Positions 55,679-63,661 of a stretch of 64,000 bases of DNA are shown here, piece after piece (position 1 is the first letter of the stretch; each line of letters begins with the position of its first letter). The notes below the pieces were generated by a model. It saw only the letters and a program-made list of their open reading frames with translations, was not told where the DNA came from and searched no databases. Both the position numbers and the translations under genes were made by a program. The stretch is from Bryobacteraceae bacterium (GTDB lineage: Bacteria > Acidobacteriota > Terriglobia > Bryobacterales > Bryobacteraceae): the NCBI GenBank assembly GCA_041394945.1, contig JAWKHH010000002.1, forward strand, positions 1,186,501 to 1,250,500, in the 5' to 3' direction.

Positions 55679-56790
55679 ACGTCCACTCCCAGTTCCTTCC
55701 AGGTCACCATCCGCTTGCGATAAATCGCTTCGCGGCCCATAATCACCGTCATCGCCGCGGTGGCCCCCACGGCGATGTCGGCGAAGGGCTTCTCGTTCGC
55801 GCGAATGCACCGGAAGAACTCATCGGTTGCGTTGTCGCGCAACTGGTCCCAATCGCGATCCGAACTCAGGTACTTCTTCGGCTGGCCCCACATCGGGTAC
55901 TGCATTCCGCTGTTGATCTCGATTGAGCCTTTCTCGCCGAACACGATGTACCACTGCCCGTTGCGGAACTCCTTCATCATGCGCGGGTGCAGGTAGAACT
56001 GCGAGTAGTCCATGTGGAGGTCGTTCTCGTAGATGTAGGAGACCGAGAACCCATCCATGAAGTGGGTGTTCGCCGGCTGCGAAGGAGTTGGCAGATACTT
56101 CTTCCCGTGCCCATAGGCGCTCACCGGGCGGCTCTTAGCCACCCAGTTGCATACGTCGATGTTGTGCACCGCGTTCTCTACGATGAGGTTCCCGCTTTGC
56201 TTTACGTCGTTGTACCAGGCCGGCCGTTCGCGCTCCTTGCCGGGCTCAGGCGGCGTGGAGTTTCGTTGCGCCTGAATCACCAGCAACTTCCCGATCGCCT
56301 GTTCATCGTGGAGTTGCCGGATCGCCTCGCGCATGTGCGGATAGTAGCGGAGCTGCTGGCCGATCTGAAGCCAGGTCTTCGCTCCCTTCGCCGCCTTCAA
56401 CACCTGCGCTACCTGTTCCGGCTCCACGCCGAGCGGCTTTTCGCAATAAACGAACTTGCCTGCTTCGAGCGCCGCGGCCGCCATCGGGGCGTGCAGATTG
56501 CATGGCGTGGCGATGAACACCGCGTCCACATCGCGAAGCTCGAGCACCTGGCGCCACTCCGAGTACGACTTCGGATTGTCGCGGCGGGCGAGGCTCTGCG
56601 CGGCGTCGCGCTTGCCCGAATCGATGTCGCAAACCGCGTTCACCTTGACATTGCGCTGTTCGAGGACCTGCTTCAGGAGAGAGGTTCCGCGATTGCCGAT
56701 TCCGATATGCGCAACACGGATCTCCCGCTCCTGCGCCTGGAGCGCCGGCGCAGCGGCCGCGGTGAGGAGGAAGCGTCTGCGGGAATTCAT
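55675..56790 (-). CDS. Exported Gfo/Idh/MocA oxidoreductase
   Basis: 371 residues from the ATG at 56790; the longer open frame runs into the divergent gene. The N-terminus MNSRRRFLLTAAAAPALQAQ is a Tat signal. Rossmann motif RVAHIGIGNRGTS, EKP signature in VYCEKPLGVEPEQV, and a C-terminal domain with ENAVHNIDVCNW (active-site His/Asp region) and HMDYSQFYLHPRM. The substrate is probably a sugar, glycoside or inositol derivative. It is divergent, with only 20 bp between starts, from a TIM-barrel gene of the sugar-isomerase type, which suggests a shared pathway. Confidence 0.88.
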   Translation of the reverse strand: MNSRRRFLLTAAAAPALQAQEREIRVAHIGIGNRGTSLLKQVLEQRNVKVNAVCDIDSGKRDAAQSLARRDNPKSYSEWRQVLELRDVDAVFIATPCNLHAPMAAAALEAGKFVYCEKPLGVEPEQVAQVLKAAKGAKTWLQIGQQLRYYPHMREAIRQLHDEQAIGKLLVIQAQRNSTPPEPGKERERPAWYNDVKQSGNLIVENAVHNIDVCNWVAKSRPVSAYGHGKKYLPTPSQPANTHFMDGFSVSYIYENDLHMDYSQFYLHPRMMKEFRNGQWYIVFGEKGSIEINSGMQYPMWGQPKKYLSSDRDWDQLRDNATDEFFRCIRANEKPFADIAVGATAAMTVIMGREAIYRKRMVTWKELGVDV

Positions 56791-56797
56791 ATTGGGG

Positions 56798-56804
56798 TAT
56801 TGTA
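56798..56804. promoter_or_regulatory. Symmetric divergent -10 (TATTGTA) in a 20-bp intergenic gap
   Basis: Plus strand TATTGT lies 7 nt before the ATG at 56811. Minus strand TACAAT lies 8 nt before the ATG at 56790. Both transcripts would be leaderless or nearly so. Confidence 0.5.
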
Positions 56805-56810
56805 GCGAGT

Positions 56811-57707
56811 ATGACCCGGCGTTGCTTTCTGGGAACCGCGGCTTCCGCCGCCGCTGCTGCTCCGGCGGGCTGGACGCAATTCCAACTCGCCTGCATGACA
56901 CTGCCCTACGGCCCTTTCCCGTTCGCGCGCGCACTCAGCGGCATCCGCGGCGCGGGCTATGAGCACGTCGCGTGGGGGACCACCCACCCTGATTCCTCGG
57001 GCAAGCGCGTGCCGGTGATCGATTGGAAGGAGCCTCCCTCCAAGGCCCGGGCGCTCGCCGCGCAATGCAAGAACGAGGGGCTCTCGCCGGTGATGATGTT
57101 CACGCAGGTGAATCTCGAGGCGCCGGATGGGCCCGAAGCCCACGCGCGCCGGATCGAGCAGGCCGCCGAGGCCGGGATCGGCTTCGTGCTTACATTCGGC
57201 AAGACGGAGCGCGGGTTGTACGAGAATGCGATTCGCACCTTGAAGCGCGCCGGCCCGCTGGCGCGCAAAGCCGGTGTGCTGGTGGTGGTGAAGCAGCATG
57301 GCGGCAACACGGCCACCGGCGCGGACATCAGCCGCATCCTGCGCGATGTCGCCGACGAAGGCGTCCAGATGTGCTACGACGCCGGCAACGTGCTCGACTA
57401 CGAGAATCATGACCCACTCCCCGACATCCGCGAGTGTTGGCGGGACGTCCGGGCATTTACGATCAAGGACCACCGCAACTATCCCAAAGACCAGGATTGC
57501 GGACCCGGCTTCGGCGAGATCGACCACTACAAGCTTTTCGAGCCAGTGATGCGTACCGGTCTCACCATGCCGCTGGCGTTCGAGAACATCTTCGAGCCTC
57601 TGGCGCCGCGCCCTTCCGCGCCCGAAGGCGTCGACGCCTTGGCGCGCCGGGCGCGCGAGTACATGGAGACGGTGTTGAACGGCTTGCGCGCCGCGGCCGG
57701 TGCCTGA
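56811..57707 (+). CDS. Exported TIM-barrel protein, sugar phosphate isomerase/epimerase type
   Basis: 298 residues. A short signal with twin arginine (MTRRCFLGTAASAAAAAPAG) precedes an AP-endonuclease-2-type barrel: GIRGAGYEHVAWG, SPVMMFTQVNLE, VLVVVKQHGGNTATGAD, MCYDAGNVLDYE, AFTIKDHRNYPKDQDCGPGFGEIDH and PLAFENIFEP. The H, D, H and E residues in these segments match the metal ligands of xylose-isomerase-like barrels. Related proteins act as epimerases or, in 3-keto-glycoside pathways, as beta-eliminases. It is divergent from an exported Gfo/Idh/MocA gene and overlaps the downstream glycosylase gene by 8 nt. Confidence 0.84.
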   Translation: MTRRCFLGTAASAAAAAPAGWTQFQLACMTLPYGPFPFARALSGIRGAGYEHVAWGTTHPDSSGKRVPVIDWKEPPSKARALAAQCKNEGLSPVMMFTQVNLEAPDGPEAHARRIEQAAEAGIGFVLTFGKTERGLYENAIRTLKRAGPLARKAGVLVVVKQHGGNTATGADISRILRDVADEGVQMCYDAGNVLDYENHDPLPDIRECWRDVRAFTIKDHRNYPKDQDCGPGFGEIDHYKLFEPVMRTGLTMPLAFENIFEPLAPRPSAPEGVDALARRAREYMETVLNGLRAAAGA

Positions 57708-58602
57708 GTACCCCGACATCACCGTCTACATCGAAGCGCTCGACCACCGCATCCGTGGGGCGGCGTTCGAGGGAGCCCGGATGGCGAGCCCGTTTCTACT
57801 GCGCACCGTCGACCCACCCTTGAGCGCTGCCGAGGGCCAATGTGTCGTCGGGTTCCGCCGCGTCGGCAAGAGAATCGCGATCGGGTTCGAAAATGACGTC
57901 TGGATGGTGATCCACCTGATGATCGCCGGGCGGCTGCACTGGGCGAAGCGAGGCGCGAAGGTTCCGGGCGGACGCCGCGGGCTCGCCGCTTTCGACTTCT
58001 CCACCGGGACGCTGCTGCTCACCGAAGCTGGAACCCAGAAACGAGCGTCGCTGCACATGGCGCGCGGCGAGGCCGGGCTTGCCGCGCTCGACCCCGGCGG
58101 CATGGAGATCTTCGCTGCCACCGCCGGCCAATTCGCCGCCGCGCTCACTGCGTCCAACCACACTCTCAAGCGCGCCCTCACCGATCCCCGGACCTTTTCC
58201 GGAATCGGCAACGCCTACTCGGACGAGATCTTGCATCTTGCGAAGCTTTCGCCGATCGCCATGACTCAGAAGCTCACGCCGGACGAGATCGAGCGCCTGT
58301 TCCGGGCTATTCGCGAATCGCTCACCGATTGGGCAGCGCGCATCCGCGCCGAAGCCGGCGGCGATTTTCCAGAGCATGTCACGGCGTTTCGTGAGGGGAT
58401 GGCCGTTCACGGCCGCTACGGCCAGCCGTGTCCGGAGTGCGGGACCCCGGTCCAGCGCATTCGCTACGCTTCGAACGAAACGAACTACTGTCCCGGCTGT
58501 CAGACGGGTGGGCGGCTGCTCGCCGACCGCGCGCTTTCCCGCCTGCTTGGCAAGGACTTCCCGCGAACGCTCGAGGAACTCGAATCCTTGACGCGCCGCT
58601 GA
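57700..58602 (+). CDS. Fpg/Nei-family DNA glycosylase
   Basis: 300 residues from the GTG at 57700, overlapping the previous gene by 8 nt. The N-terminus is MPEYPDITVYIEAL, keeping the P2-E3 catalytic pair of the family. RRVGKRIAIGF is near 51-61, the helix-two-turn-helix segment GIGNAYSDEILHLAKLSP near 168-185, and a C-terminal zinc finger CPECG...CPGCQTGGR (about 246-268). It removes oxidised bases and nicks the strand. The MPEYPD start and overall pattern differ from classical Fpg (MPELPE), so the exact base preference is open; mutM or nei is not assigned. Confidence 0.88.
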   Translation: MPEYPDITVYIEALDHRIRGAAFEGARMASPFLLRTVDPPLSAAEGQCVVGFRRVGKRIAIGFENDVWMVIHLMIAGRLHWAKRGAKVPGGRRGLAAFDFSTGTLLLTEAGTQKRASLHMARGEAGLAALDPGGMEIFAATAGQFAAALTASNHTLKRALTDPRTFSGIGNAYSDEILHLAKLSPIAMTQKLTPDEIERLFRAIRESLTDWAARIRAEAGGDFPEHVTAFREGMAVHGRYGQPCPECGTPVQRIRYASNETNYCPGCQTGGRLLADRALSRLLGKDFPRTLEELESLTRR

Positions 58603-58608
58603 TCCCGG

Positions 58609-58614
58609 TATCAT
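58609..58614 (+). promoter_or_regulatory. -10-like TATCAT 7 nt before the exported VOC protein ATG
   Basis: The hexamer overlaps an alternative ATG at 58613, so the start at 58622 is preferred. Confidence 0.45.
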
Positions 58615-58621
58615 GGCAGGA

Positions 58622-59545
58622 ATGAGTTTCCGAACGGTCCTCGCCCTGATCGCGCTCTCCGCGCCCGTAGCCGCGCAATCCCCGAAACGCCCGCGCATCA
58701 CGGGGGTAGCGCACGTCGCGTATTTTGTCCATGACATCGAAAAGGCGCGCGAGTTCTACAAGGATTTCCTTGGCTACGGCGAGCCCTTTGACCTTAAGAA
58801 CAGCGACGGCTCGCTCGCCCTGACGTTCATCAAGATCAACGACCGGCAGTACATCGAGCTCTTCCCCGAGAAGGCGCCCGGTACGGACCGCCTGAATCAC
58901 ATCTCCATCGAAACCGACGACGCGGAGGCGATGCGCCTCTATCTCAAGGCGAAAGGCGTCGCCGTGCCGGACAAGCTCCCCAAGGGACGCATCGGCAACA
59001 TGAACTTCACGGTCAAAGACCCTGACGGCCACGGCGTCGAGATCGTCCAGTACGCAAAGGACGGGTGGAGCATGCGCGACAAGGGCAAGTTCGTGGGAGC
59101 GAAGCGCATCTCCACCCGCTTGCTGCACACCGGTATCATCGTCGGCTCCGTCGAGGCCTCCCTTGCCTTCTATCGCGACATCCTCGGCTTCGTGGAATTC
59201 TGGCGCGGTTCGAGCAACGGCAAGATGTTGAGCTGGATGAATCTCCGCGTGCCGGACGGGGACGACTACATCGAATTCATGCTCTACGATCAGCTTCCCG
59301 AGCCGACCAAGCGGGGCTCGCAGCATCACATCTGCCTTGTGGTCGACGATATGGAGCAAGCGGTAGCCGAACTAAAGGCGCGAGCGGCACACTACTCGCG
59401 CCCGATCGAAATTCGCACCGGTATCAATCGCAAACGGCAAGCCAACCTGTTTGACCCGGATGGCACTCGCACAGAATTGATGGAGCCGAACACCGTGGAT
59501 GGCGTTCCAGCGAAGTCCTCGACGGCCCCGCCGCCGCGTCTTTGA
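58622..59545 (+). CDS. Exported two-module VOC protein
   Basis: 307 residues from the ATG at 58622. A signal peptide (MSFRTVLALIALSAPVAAQS) is unusual for this mostly cytoplasmic fold. Two VOC modules: 30-145 (GVAHVAYFVHDIEKAREFYKDFLGYG, RQYIELFPEKAPG, LNHISIETDDAEAMRLYL, VKDPDGHGVEIVQY) and 165-290 (LLHTGIIVGSVEASLAFYRDILGF, DYIEFMLYDQ, HHICLVVDDMEQAVAELKARA, LFDPDGTRTELMEP). Histidines and glutamates at the strand ends (H37 region, E and H pairs) would form a metal site per module, as in glyoxalases and extradiol dioxygenases. The substrate is unknown. Confidence 0.82.
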   Translation: MSFRTVLALIALSAPVAAQSPKRPRITGVAHVAYFVHDIEKAREFYKDFLGYGEPFDLKNSDGSLALTFIKINDRQYIELFPEKAPGTDRLNHISIETDDAEAMRLYLKAKGVAVPDKLPKGRIGNMNFTVKDPDGHGVEIVQYAKDGWSMRDKGKFVGAKRISTRLLHTGIIVGSVEASLAFYRDILGFVEFWRGSSNGKMLSWMNLRVPDGDDYIEFMLYDQLPEPTKRGSQHHICLVVDDMEQAVAELKARAAHYSRPIEIRTGINRKRQANLFDPDGTRTELMEPNTVDGVPAKSSTAPPPRL

Positions 59546-59547
59546 AT

Positions 59548-60156
59548 TCAACTCCGGCGGTTTACTGGAACCACGAATTTCAGCGCGGTGTGCGTCGGCG
59601 AAAAGCTCGCTACTTTGACGTCCACGAGCCCGGCCCCTTTGCCTGCCGCCATTACGTCGGCTTGCGTGATCGCGCGTTGGCCCTTCGGGTAGACAATCCA
59701 CATGGCCTGCTTGCCCGACACGCGTTTCGCCAGATCCGCAACCTGTGCCAGATGGCCGATGTTGTCGGCCGCCACCAGGGTCAACTCGGCAGAGTCGTTC
59801 GAAACGCGGTCGACCGTGGCGCCGGCCTTGTTCAGTTCGGAAAGGAACGCCTGATCGAAGGTCCCAATCGCGGCCACCACAGTGCCCTTGTCCACGCCCA
59901 GCTTTTCCAGCCGGGTGGGCGCGTTCAGAATTTTCTTCTCCCATTTGGCCGCCGCAGGGCCGAGTTCGAGCACCAGCGTGCCTTCGGCCAGCTCCACGTG
60001 CAGGTCCGCGCCCTTGGCCGTCACGCGGCGCATATCGGCGAACGGAATCGACACGCGGAAGTCGCCGCGGAAGGCCAGCGCTTCGCTTTCGAGATAGGCC
60101 TTTCCCTCCGAGGTCTTCTTGCCGTAGTGGGCGCGGCAACGTGCTTCGAGTCCCAT
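59548..60156 (-). CDS. Conserved-type cytosolic protein of unknown function
   Basis: 202 residues, no signal or membrane helix. The first half is beta-rich (EGKAYLESEALAFRGDFRVSIPFADMRRVTAKGADLHVELAEGTLVLELG), like a small PH or roadblock-like sheet domain. The second half is alpha/beta (GTVVAAIGTFDQAFLSELNKAGATV, ADNIGHLAQVADLAKRVSGKQAMWIVYPKG, DVMAAGKGAGLVDVKVASFS), reminiscent of DUF3052-type proteins, but the match is not certain. It is the last gene of a three-gene minus-strand run after the TIM-barrel gene (4-nt gap). Confidence 0.6.
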   Translation of the reverse strand: MGLEARCRAHYGKKTSEGKAYLESEALAFRGDFRVSIPFADMRRVTAKGADLHVELAEGTLVLELGPAAAKWEKKILNAPTRLEKLGVDKGTVVAAIGTFDQAFLSELNKAGATVDRVSNDSAELTLVAADNIGHLAQVADLAKRVSGKQAMWIVYPKGQRAITQADVMAAGKGAGLVDVKVASFSPTHTALKFVVPVNRRS

Positions 60157-60160
60157 GGGC

Positions 60161-61003
60161 TTAGGCGGTCAACCGGTTCAGCAACTCAACGCCCGCCCGG
60201 ATGTCGGCCAGCTGCCGGGCGTGATCCGGAATCTCCCGCTCGATGTTGAGCGTGCCGCGGTACCCGATTTTCTTCAAAGCCGTCACGAAGCGCTCCATGC
60301 CCACGTCGCCCTTCCCGAGCGGCTCCTCGCCCCCGAGACCGCGCGGGTCGCCCTTCTTCGGCCATGTGCCATCCTTGGCGTGAACGGACACTACGTGCGG
60401 TCCCAGCACCTGCAGCGCCTCGATGGGGTCGCCCGTTCCATACATGATCATGTTTGCGGGGTCGAAGTTGATGCGCAGATTCTCACGGCCGACGTCGCGG
60501 AAGAATTCGAGCAGCACATGGGCCGGCTCCTGTCCGGTCTCGAGAGCGAAGGTCTGCCCATTGGAGGCGGCGTAGTCGCAGACCATCCGCGTCATCTCGC
60601 GCACGGCGATATAGTTCGAGTCGTTGTGATCTTCGGGAACGAAACCGACATGGAGGCCGATGGACGGTGCGCCGAGGATGCACCCGAAATCGCTCAGCTC
60701 GAAGGTGCGGCGGAGCCGTTGGGCTCGCGTGGCCGGCGGGATCCATCCGACCGTGTCCTGGATCGTCCGGACGTCGGTGTAGTCTTCGCCATCGTAGGCG
60801 GCGAACAACGTCACGAGGCGGAAGCCTTCCGAGTCGAGCGCGCGTTTCCACTCGGCGGCGGCCGGGAGGTCCGCAGCGACGGGACCCGGAATCAGCAACT
60901 GGCCGCTCCGCACGCCGAGCCCCTTCACTTCGCGGACGGTTTCGAGCGCATTGCGTCCGGCCCAAAACATCACACCCGCTTCAAGCGGTTTCAAATCCGG
61001 CAT
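60161..61003 (-). CDS. TIM-barrel protein, sugar phosphate isomerase/epimerase type
   Basis: 280 residues, no signal peptide, so cytoplasmic. Family segments: LEAGVMFWAGRNALETVREVKGLGVR, LVTLFAAYDGEDYTDVRT, FVPEDHNDSNYIAV, FALETGQEPAHVLLEFFRDV, RINFDPANMIMYGTGDPIEAL, VVSVHAKDGTWPKKGDPRG and LNIEREIPDH. The E, D, H and E residues in these correspond to the xylose-isomerase-like metal ligands. Its start overlaps the end of the Gfo/Idh/MocA gene by 13 nt, so the two are translationally linked. Such a pair commonly serves inositol or keto-sugar catabolism; the substrate is unknown. Confidence 0.85.
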   Translation of the reverse strand: MPDLKPLEAGVMFWAGRNALETVREVKGLGVRSGQLLIPGPVAADLPAAAEWKRALDSEGFRLVTLFAAYDGEDYTDVRTIQDTVGWIPPATRAQRLRRTFELSDFGCILGAPSIGLHVGFVPEDHNDSNYIAVREMTRMVCDYAASNGQTFALETGQEPAHVLLEFFRDVGRENLRINFDPANMIMYGTGDPIEALQVLGPHVVSVHAKDGTWPKKGDPRGLGGEEPLGKGDVGMERFVTALKKIGYRGTLNIEREIPDHARQLADIRAGVELLNRLTA

Positions 61004-62007
61004 GGTATTTTCTCTCCGTTCTTGCCGCGAGCCTCCACCATCAGGCGCGTGAGCTTCACCGCCGCGGCCGATTCATGCGGATCGCAACGTGCCGGCTGTA
61101 CTCCTGCGGATGCGCACTGCGCGAAGTATTCGAGCTCCGCCTGGAATCCATCGCGATCCGGCTTCTCGGGTTCCTTCTTCGTGCCTGCTCCCGTGTAGAG
61201 GCTAACCGGGCGATCGATGCTCGAGTATTCGTACGTTCCCTCGTCGAAGCTCACCGTGTACTCCATGGAGAAGGGATACGCCGCCGGATGGTGCCAACCG
61301 CCGGTCACCACGACGGAACCAATCTCCGGGTAGTGCAACTGCGCCGTGATCACGTCGATGCCTCGACTCAAGTCTTCGTAGCCGGTGGCGGAGACGGCCT
61401 CCGGATTCCCGAATAGATGCACGCACATGTCGACATCATGAATCAACAAGTCGAACACGCCACCGCCGCCTTTCTCCGGATCCTTAAGCCATTTTCCCCA
61501 TTGCGGCGCGGCGCAGCGGCGGCGAAATAGAGCCGAACGCGCCGGCCCGAGCTTGCCGGACTTGGCGGCCCCGATCACCGGTTGAAAGTCGGCCCAGAAC
61601 CGGAGCACCTGCGCGCACATGAGAAGCCGGCCGGACTTCGCGGCGGCGGCGAGCATCCGGTCGCAGGCGGCGCCATCGAGCGCCATCGGCTTTTCGACCA
61701 GTACGTGCTTTCCGGCTTCGAGCGAGGCGATGGCCGCGGGTTCGTGGAGATAGGTGGGCAGGCACAGGTCCACGGCTTCCACCATCGGGTCCGCCAGTGC
61801 TTCTTCGAGCCGCCGGTACTTGCGCACCTGCGAGAAGTCCAGCCGTTCCGTCTTGCGTCCCAGGTTCCCGCCGACTTTGGTGAGATCGCCGGCGAGCTTA
61901 TCCGGATCGTCGCTCACCACCGCCACCAACTCCGCTCCCTCCACATGACGCAGAGCCGTGAGGTGCGTCGATCCCATGAAGCCGAGTCCAACCACAGCGA
62001 TTCGCAT
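60991..62007 (-). CDS. Gfo/Idh/MocA oxidoreductase, cytoplasmic
   Basis: 338 residues from the ATG at 62007 (MRIAVVGLGFMGSTHL, an immediate Rossmann start without signal peptide); the longer open frame is ruled out by the promoter-like TGGTACAAT just upstream. EKP signature in HVLVEKPMALDGAACDRM; catalytic region GGGGVFDLLIHDVDMCVHLFG with the Asp/His pair typical of inositol- and sugar-dehydrogenase-like members. The C-terminal sheet includes VVVTGGWHHPAAYPFSMEY. It heads the operon with the TIM-barrel gene (13-nt overlap) and the 202-residue protein. Confidence 0.9.
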   Translation of the reverse strand: MRIAVVGLGFMGSTHLTALRHVEGAELVAVVSDDPDKLAGDLTKVGGNLGRKTERLDFSQVRKYRRLEEALADPMVEAVDLCLPTYLHEPAAIASLEAGKHVLVEKPMALDGAACDRMLAAAAKSGRLLMCAQVLRFWADFQPVIGAAKSGKLGPARSALFRRRCAAPQWGKWLKDPEKGGGGVFDLLIHDVDMCVHLFGNPEAVSATGYEDLSRGIDVITAQLHYPEIGSVVVTGGWHHPAAYPFSMEYTVSFDEGTYEYSSIDRPVSLYTGAGTKKEPEKPDRDGFQAELEYFAQCASAGVQPARCDPHESAAAVKLTRLMVEARGKNGEKIPCRI

Positions 62008-62019
62008 AAGAAAACCCGT

Positions 62020-62025
62020 ATTGTA
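62020..62025 (-). promoter_or_regulatory. Extended -10 TGGTACAAT before the Gfo/Idh/MocA operon
   Basis: Minus-strand TACAAT with TG one base upstream, 12 nt before the ATG at 62007; no Shine-Dalgarno seen. Confidence 0.5.
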
Positions 62026-62048
62026 CCAAGTGGCCGCGCCGGCTCCTT

Positions 62049-62192
62049 GGAACCTCTTCCTTATGGGGCGATTTTGATAGAATTCCTCTGGCTCCGACCG
62101 CGAACCCGCACTGCGGCGGCCCGACGGAAGGGGCCTGAACAACCGCCGCGGAACCTTCTCCCTGATTCAACATCCGAACCGGAAGAGGTTCC
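62049..62192. repeat. Inverted repeat, 12-bp perfect arms, with a competing third arm
   Basis: Arms 62049-62060 and 62181-62192 are exact reverse complements. 62150-62161 can also pair with the right arm (11 of 12 positions counting one G-U). The two pairings exclude each other. Confidence 0.6.
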
Positions 62193-62843
62193 TCGATCGT
62201 CGCGCTGTACCCCTGCGGGCCTGGCGGCCCAACCGCGCCGCAGGCGTTTGCCTCTTGTTGGAAACGACGTCTCGAGAAAGCTACCCCGGGGCAGGACGGT
62301 GACTATGCACTCGCAGCCGGCAGGAAAGCGGTGAACGCGCAGGGCGTGCCTATGCGCGCGACACTCATGGTCTTCGTAGGCCACCGACGCACTTTCGGCG
62401 CGGTGGGGATCGCTACGGGGAAGAACTGAGCCGGTTCTATTCAGCTTCTTCGGGTCCCTGCGCCTGGGAGGCGCCGCCATGTTATGCCGTGGTGCGCGAA
62501 GGTTCCCATACCGTCGCCAGAGGCGTACCCGGGCTGGTAACGGATGGATGACCGGCGCCGCGCCATGAAAGGAACGGCCGCCGCCGGCTTGCCGCATTTC
62601 TGGAGCCGGGCCAATGTTTGCGAGGGTCCCTCTGTGTCGGTGAGACGAGGGCTCGCCATGGCGATGGTGCTGCCTGCAGGCCCGCGCAAGGTTCAAGTGT
62701 TCCTTGGCCGAGGAAACCGTTCCAGGCGGACGGCCGTTTCGTTCTGGACTCCGGCTCCACTACGCGATTGGGTGTCAGGTCCGCGCTGGCAGCGTGGAAG
62801 CGCGTCCTATCGCTTCTGGGTGAGCTCCAGAATCCGGCGGCGG

Positions 62844-63659
62844 CTATCGAGTACTACCGCGTGGATTGATTTCGGCCAGTCGCCGTGACCGCATGAACGC
62901 CTCCTGCCGGGCCGCCATTTCCAGTACGCCAAGCGCTTCGAGACGCGAAGCGATCGCCGACGCCGATCGCCTCCAACCTTCTCCATGGCTTGGATGGCGG
63001 TCGACATCGTAGCCGCCGTCCCAATCGGACCGGAAGAGTCCGCGAAAGTAGGCTCTCGTCTGATCCTCCGCGTCGGCGTCCGCCGGGTCGGCCACGTAGT
63101 CCACGCGCCACTGTCGCCGCACGCCGCCACCCGAACTGGCGTGGAACAGACGCTCGTCGAAGACAATCAGGTCTCCGGGATCGGTTGCGATGGCATGCGA
63201 CGGCATGCCGGCAGCGGGTTTGCCGGAAACGCCCAGAGAACGAAGCCCGTCGCCGAACTCCGGGCGATGCGAGCCGGGTATCACGCGGAGAGAGCCAGTC
63301 TCCGCGCGAAGCGGTTCGAGATAGGCGAGAATTCCGATGCTGGCGAGGGGAAGGCCGGAATCCGCGTGCCACGGTGTGTCGCCCCAGTAGCGGGTACCCT
63401 TGGCCCGAGTCGGCAGCACCGGGCCGTCGAAGAGCCTCTCGGCGAGGGGTTGGGTCCGCGCGAGCAAGGCGAGACTCGCCGGCGTTTCGGCCGTCATCAT
63501 TGGCACGTACTGAAACCGGATCTCGCCCGCGCCGGGCGTGTTGACTGAAGTTCCGGCTTCACTTGGCAGAAGGCGATCGATCTCCGCGCCGATCGGCGAA
63601 GCATCGAAGAACTGCTGCAGTACAACGAACCCGAAAACGCGGAAATGGGAGAGGTCCAC
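62844..63659 (-). CDS. Phytanoyl-CoA dioxygenase (PhyH)-family protein
   Basis: 271 residues from the GTG at 63659, which follows the upstream gene's TAG (63662-63664) by 2 nt, so translation is probably coupled; upstream in-frame codons lie inside that gene. The Fe(II)/2-oxoglutarate site is complete: WHADSG gives H98 and D100, LFHASSGGGVRRQWR gives H173 and the 2-oxoglutarate-binding arginine (R181 or R182), and GSLRVIPGSHR (122-132) is the usual family strand. It hydroxylates an unknown small molecule. The partner upstream is an alpha/beta-hydrolase-like gene. Confidence 0.88.
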   Translation of the reverse strand: MDLSHFRVFGFVVLQQFFDASPIGAEIDRLLPSEAGTSVNTPGAGEIRFQYVPMMTAETPASLALLARTQPLAERLFDGPVLPTRAKGTRYWGDTPWHADSGLPLASIGILAYLEPLRAETGSLRVIPGSHRPEFGDGLRSLGVSGKPAAGMPSHAIATDPGDLIVFDERLFHASSGGGVRRQWRVDYVADPADADAEDQTRAYFRGLFRSDWDGGYDVDRHPSHGEGWRRSASAIASRLEALGVLEMAARQEAFMRSRRLAEINPRGSTR

Positions 63660-63661
63660 AA

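Larger units (their letters stand above)
62008..62843. other. 836-bp stretch without an intact gene; hairpin-rich
   Basis: No open frame here has a credible start, family motif and stop. What is present: the minus-strand promoter of the Gfo/Idh/MocA operon (62020-62028); a plus-strand extended -10 TGATAGAAT (62075-62083); and a perfect 12-bp inverted repeat GGAACCTCTTCC (62049-62060) / GGAAGAGGTTCC (62181-62192), whose right arm can instead pair with a nearer imperfect copy (62150-62161). Further stem-loops lie at 62113-62149, 62212-62244, 62381-62406, 62420-62451 and 62460-62474. A plus frame from 62166 to 62430 is open for 88 codons but has no start near its beginning. It could be a structured RNA or an eroded gene. 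Confidence 0.5.

Noticed and set aside
62312..62329. DYALAA-coding segment resembling a tmRNA tag.
   Set aside because: No stop codon follows the tag, and no tRNA-like ends with CCA or tmRNA pseudoknots are visible.
62091..62540. RNase P RNA.
   Set aside because: The conserved elements of bacterial RNase P RNA were not found on either strand.
62061..62696. 211-codon minus-strand open frame.
   Set aside because: Arg/His-rich translation without a start context or recognisable family; likely chance in GC-rich DNA.
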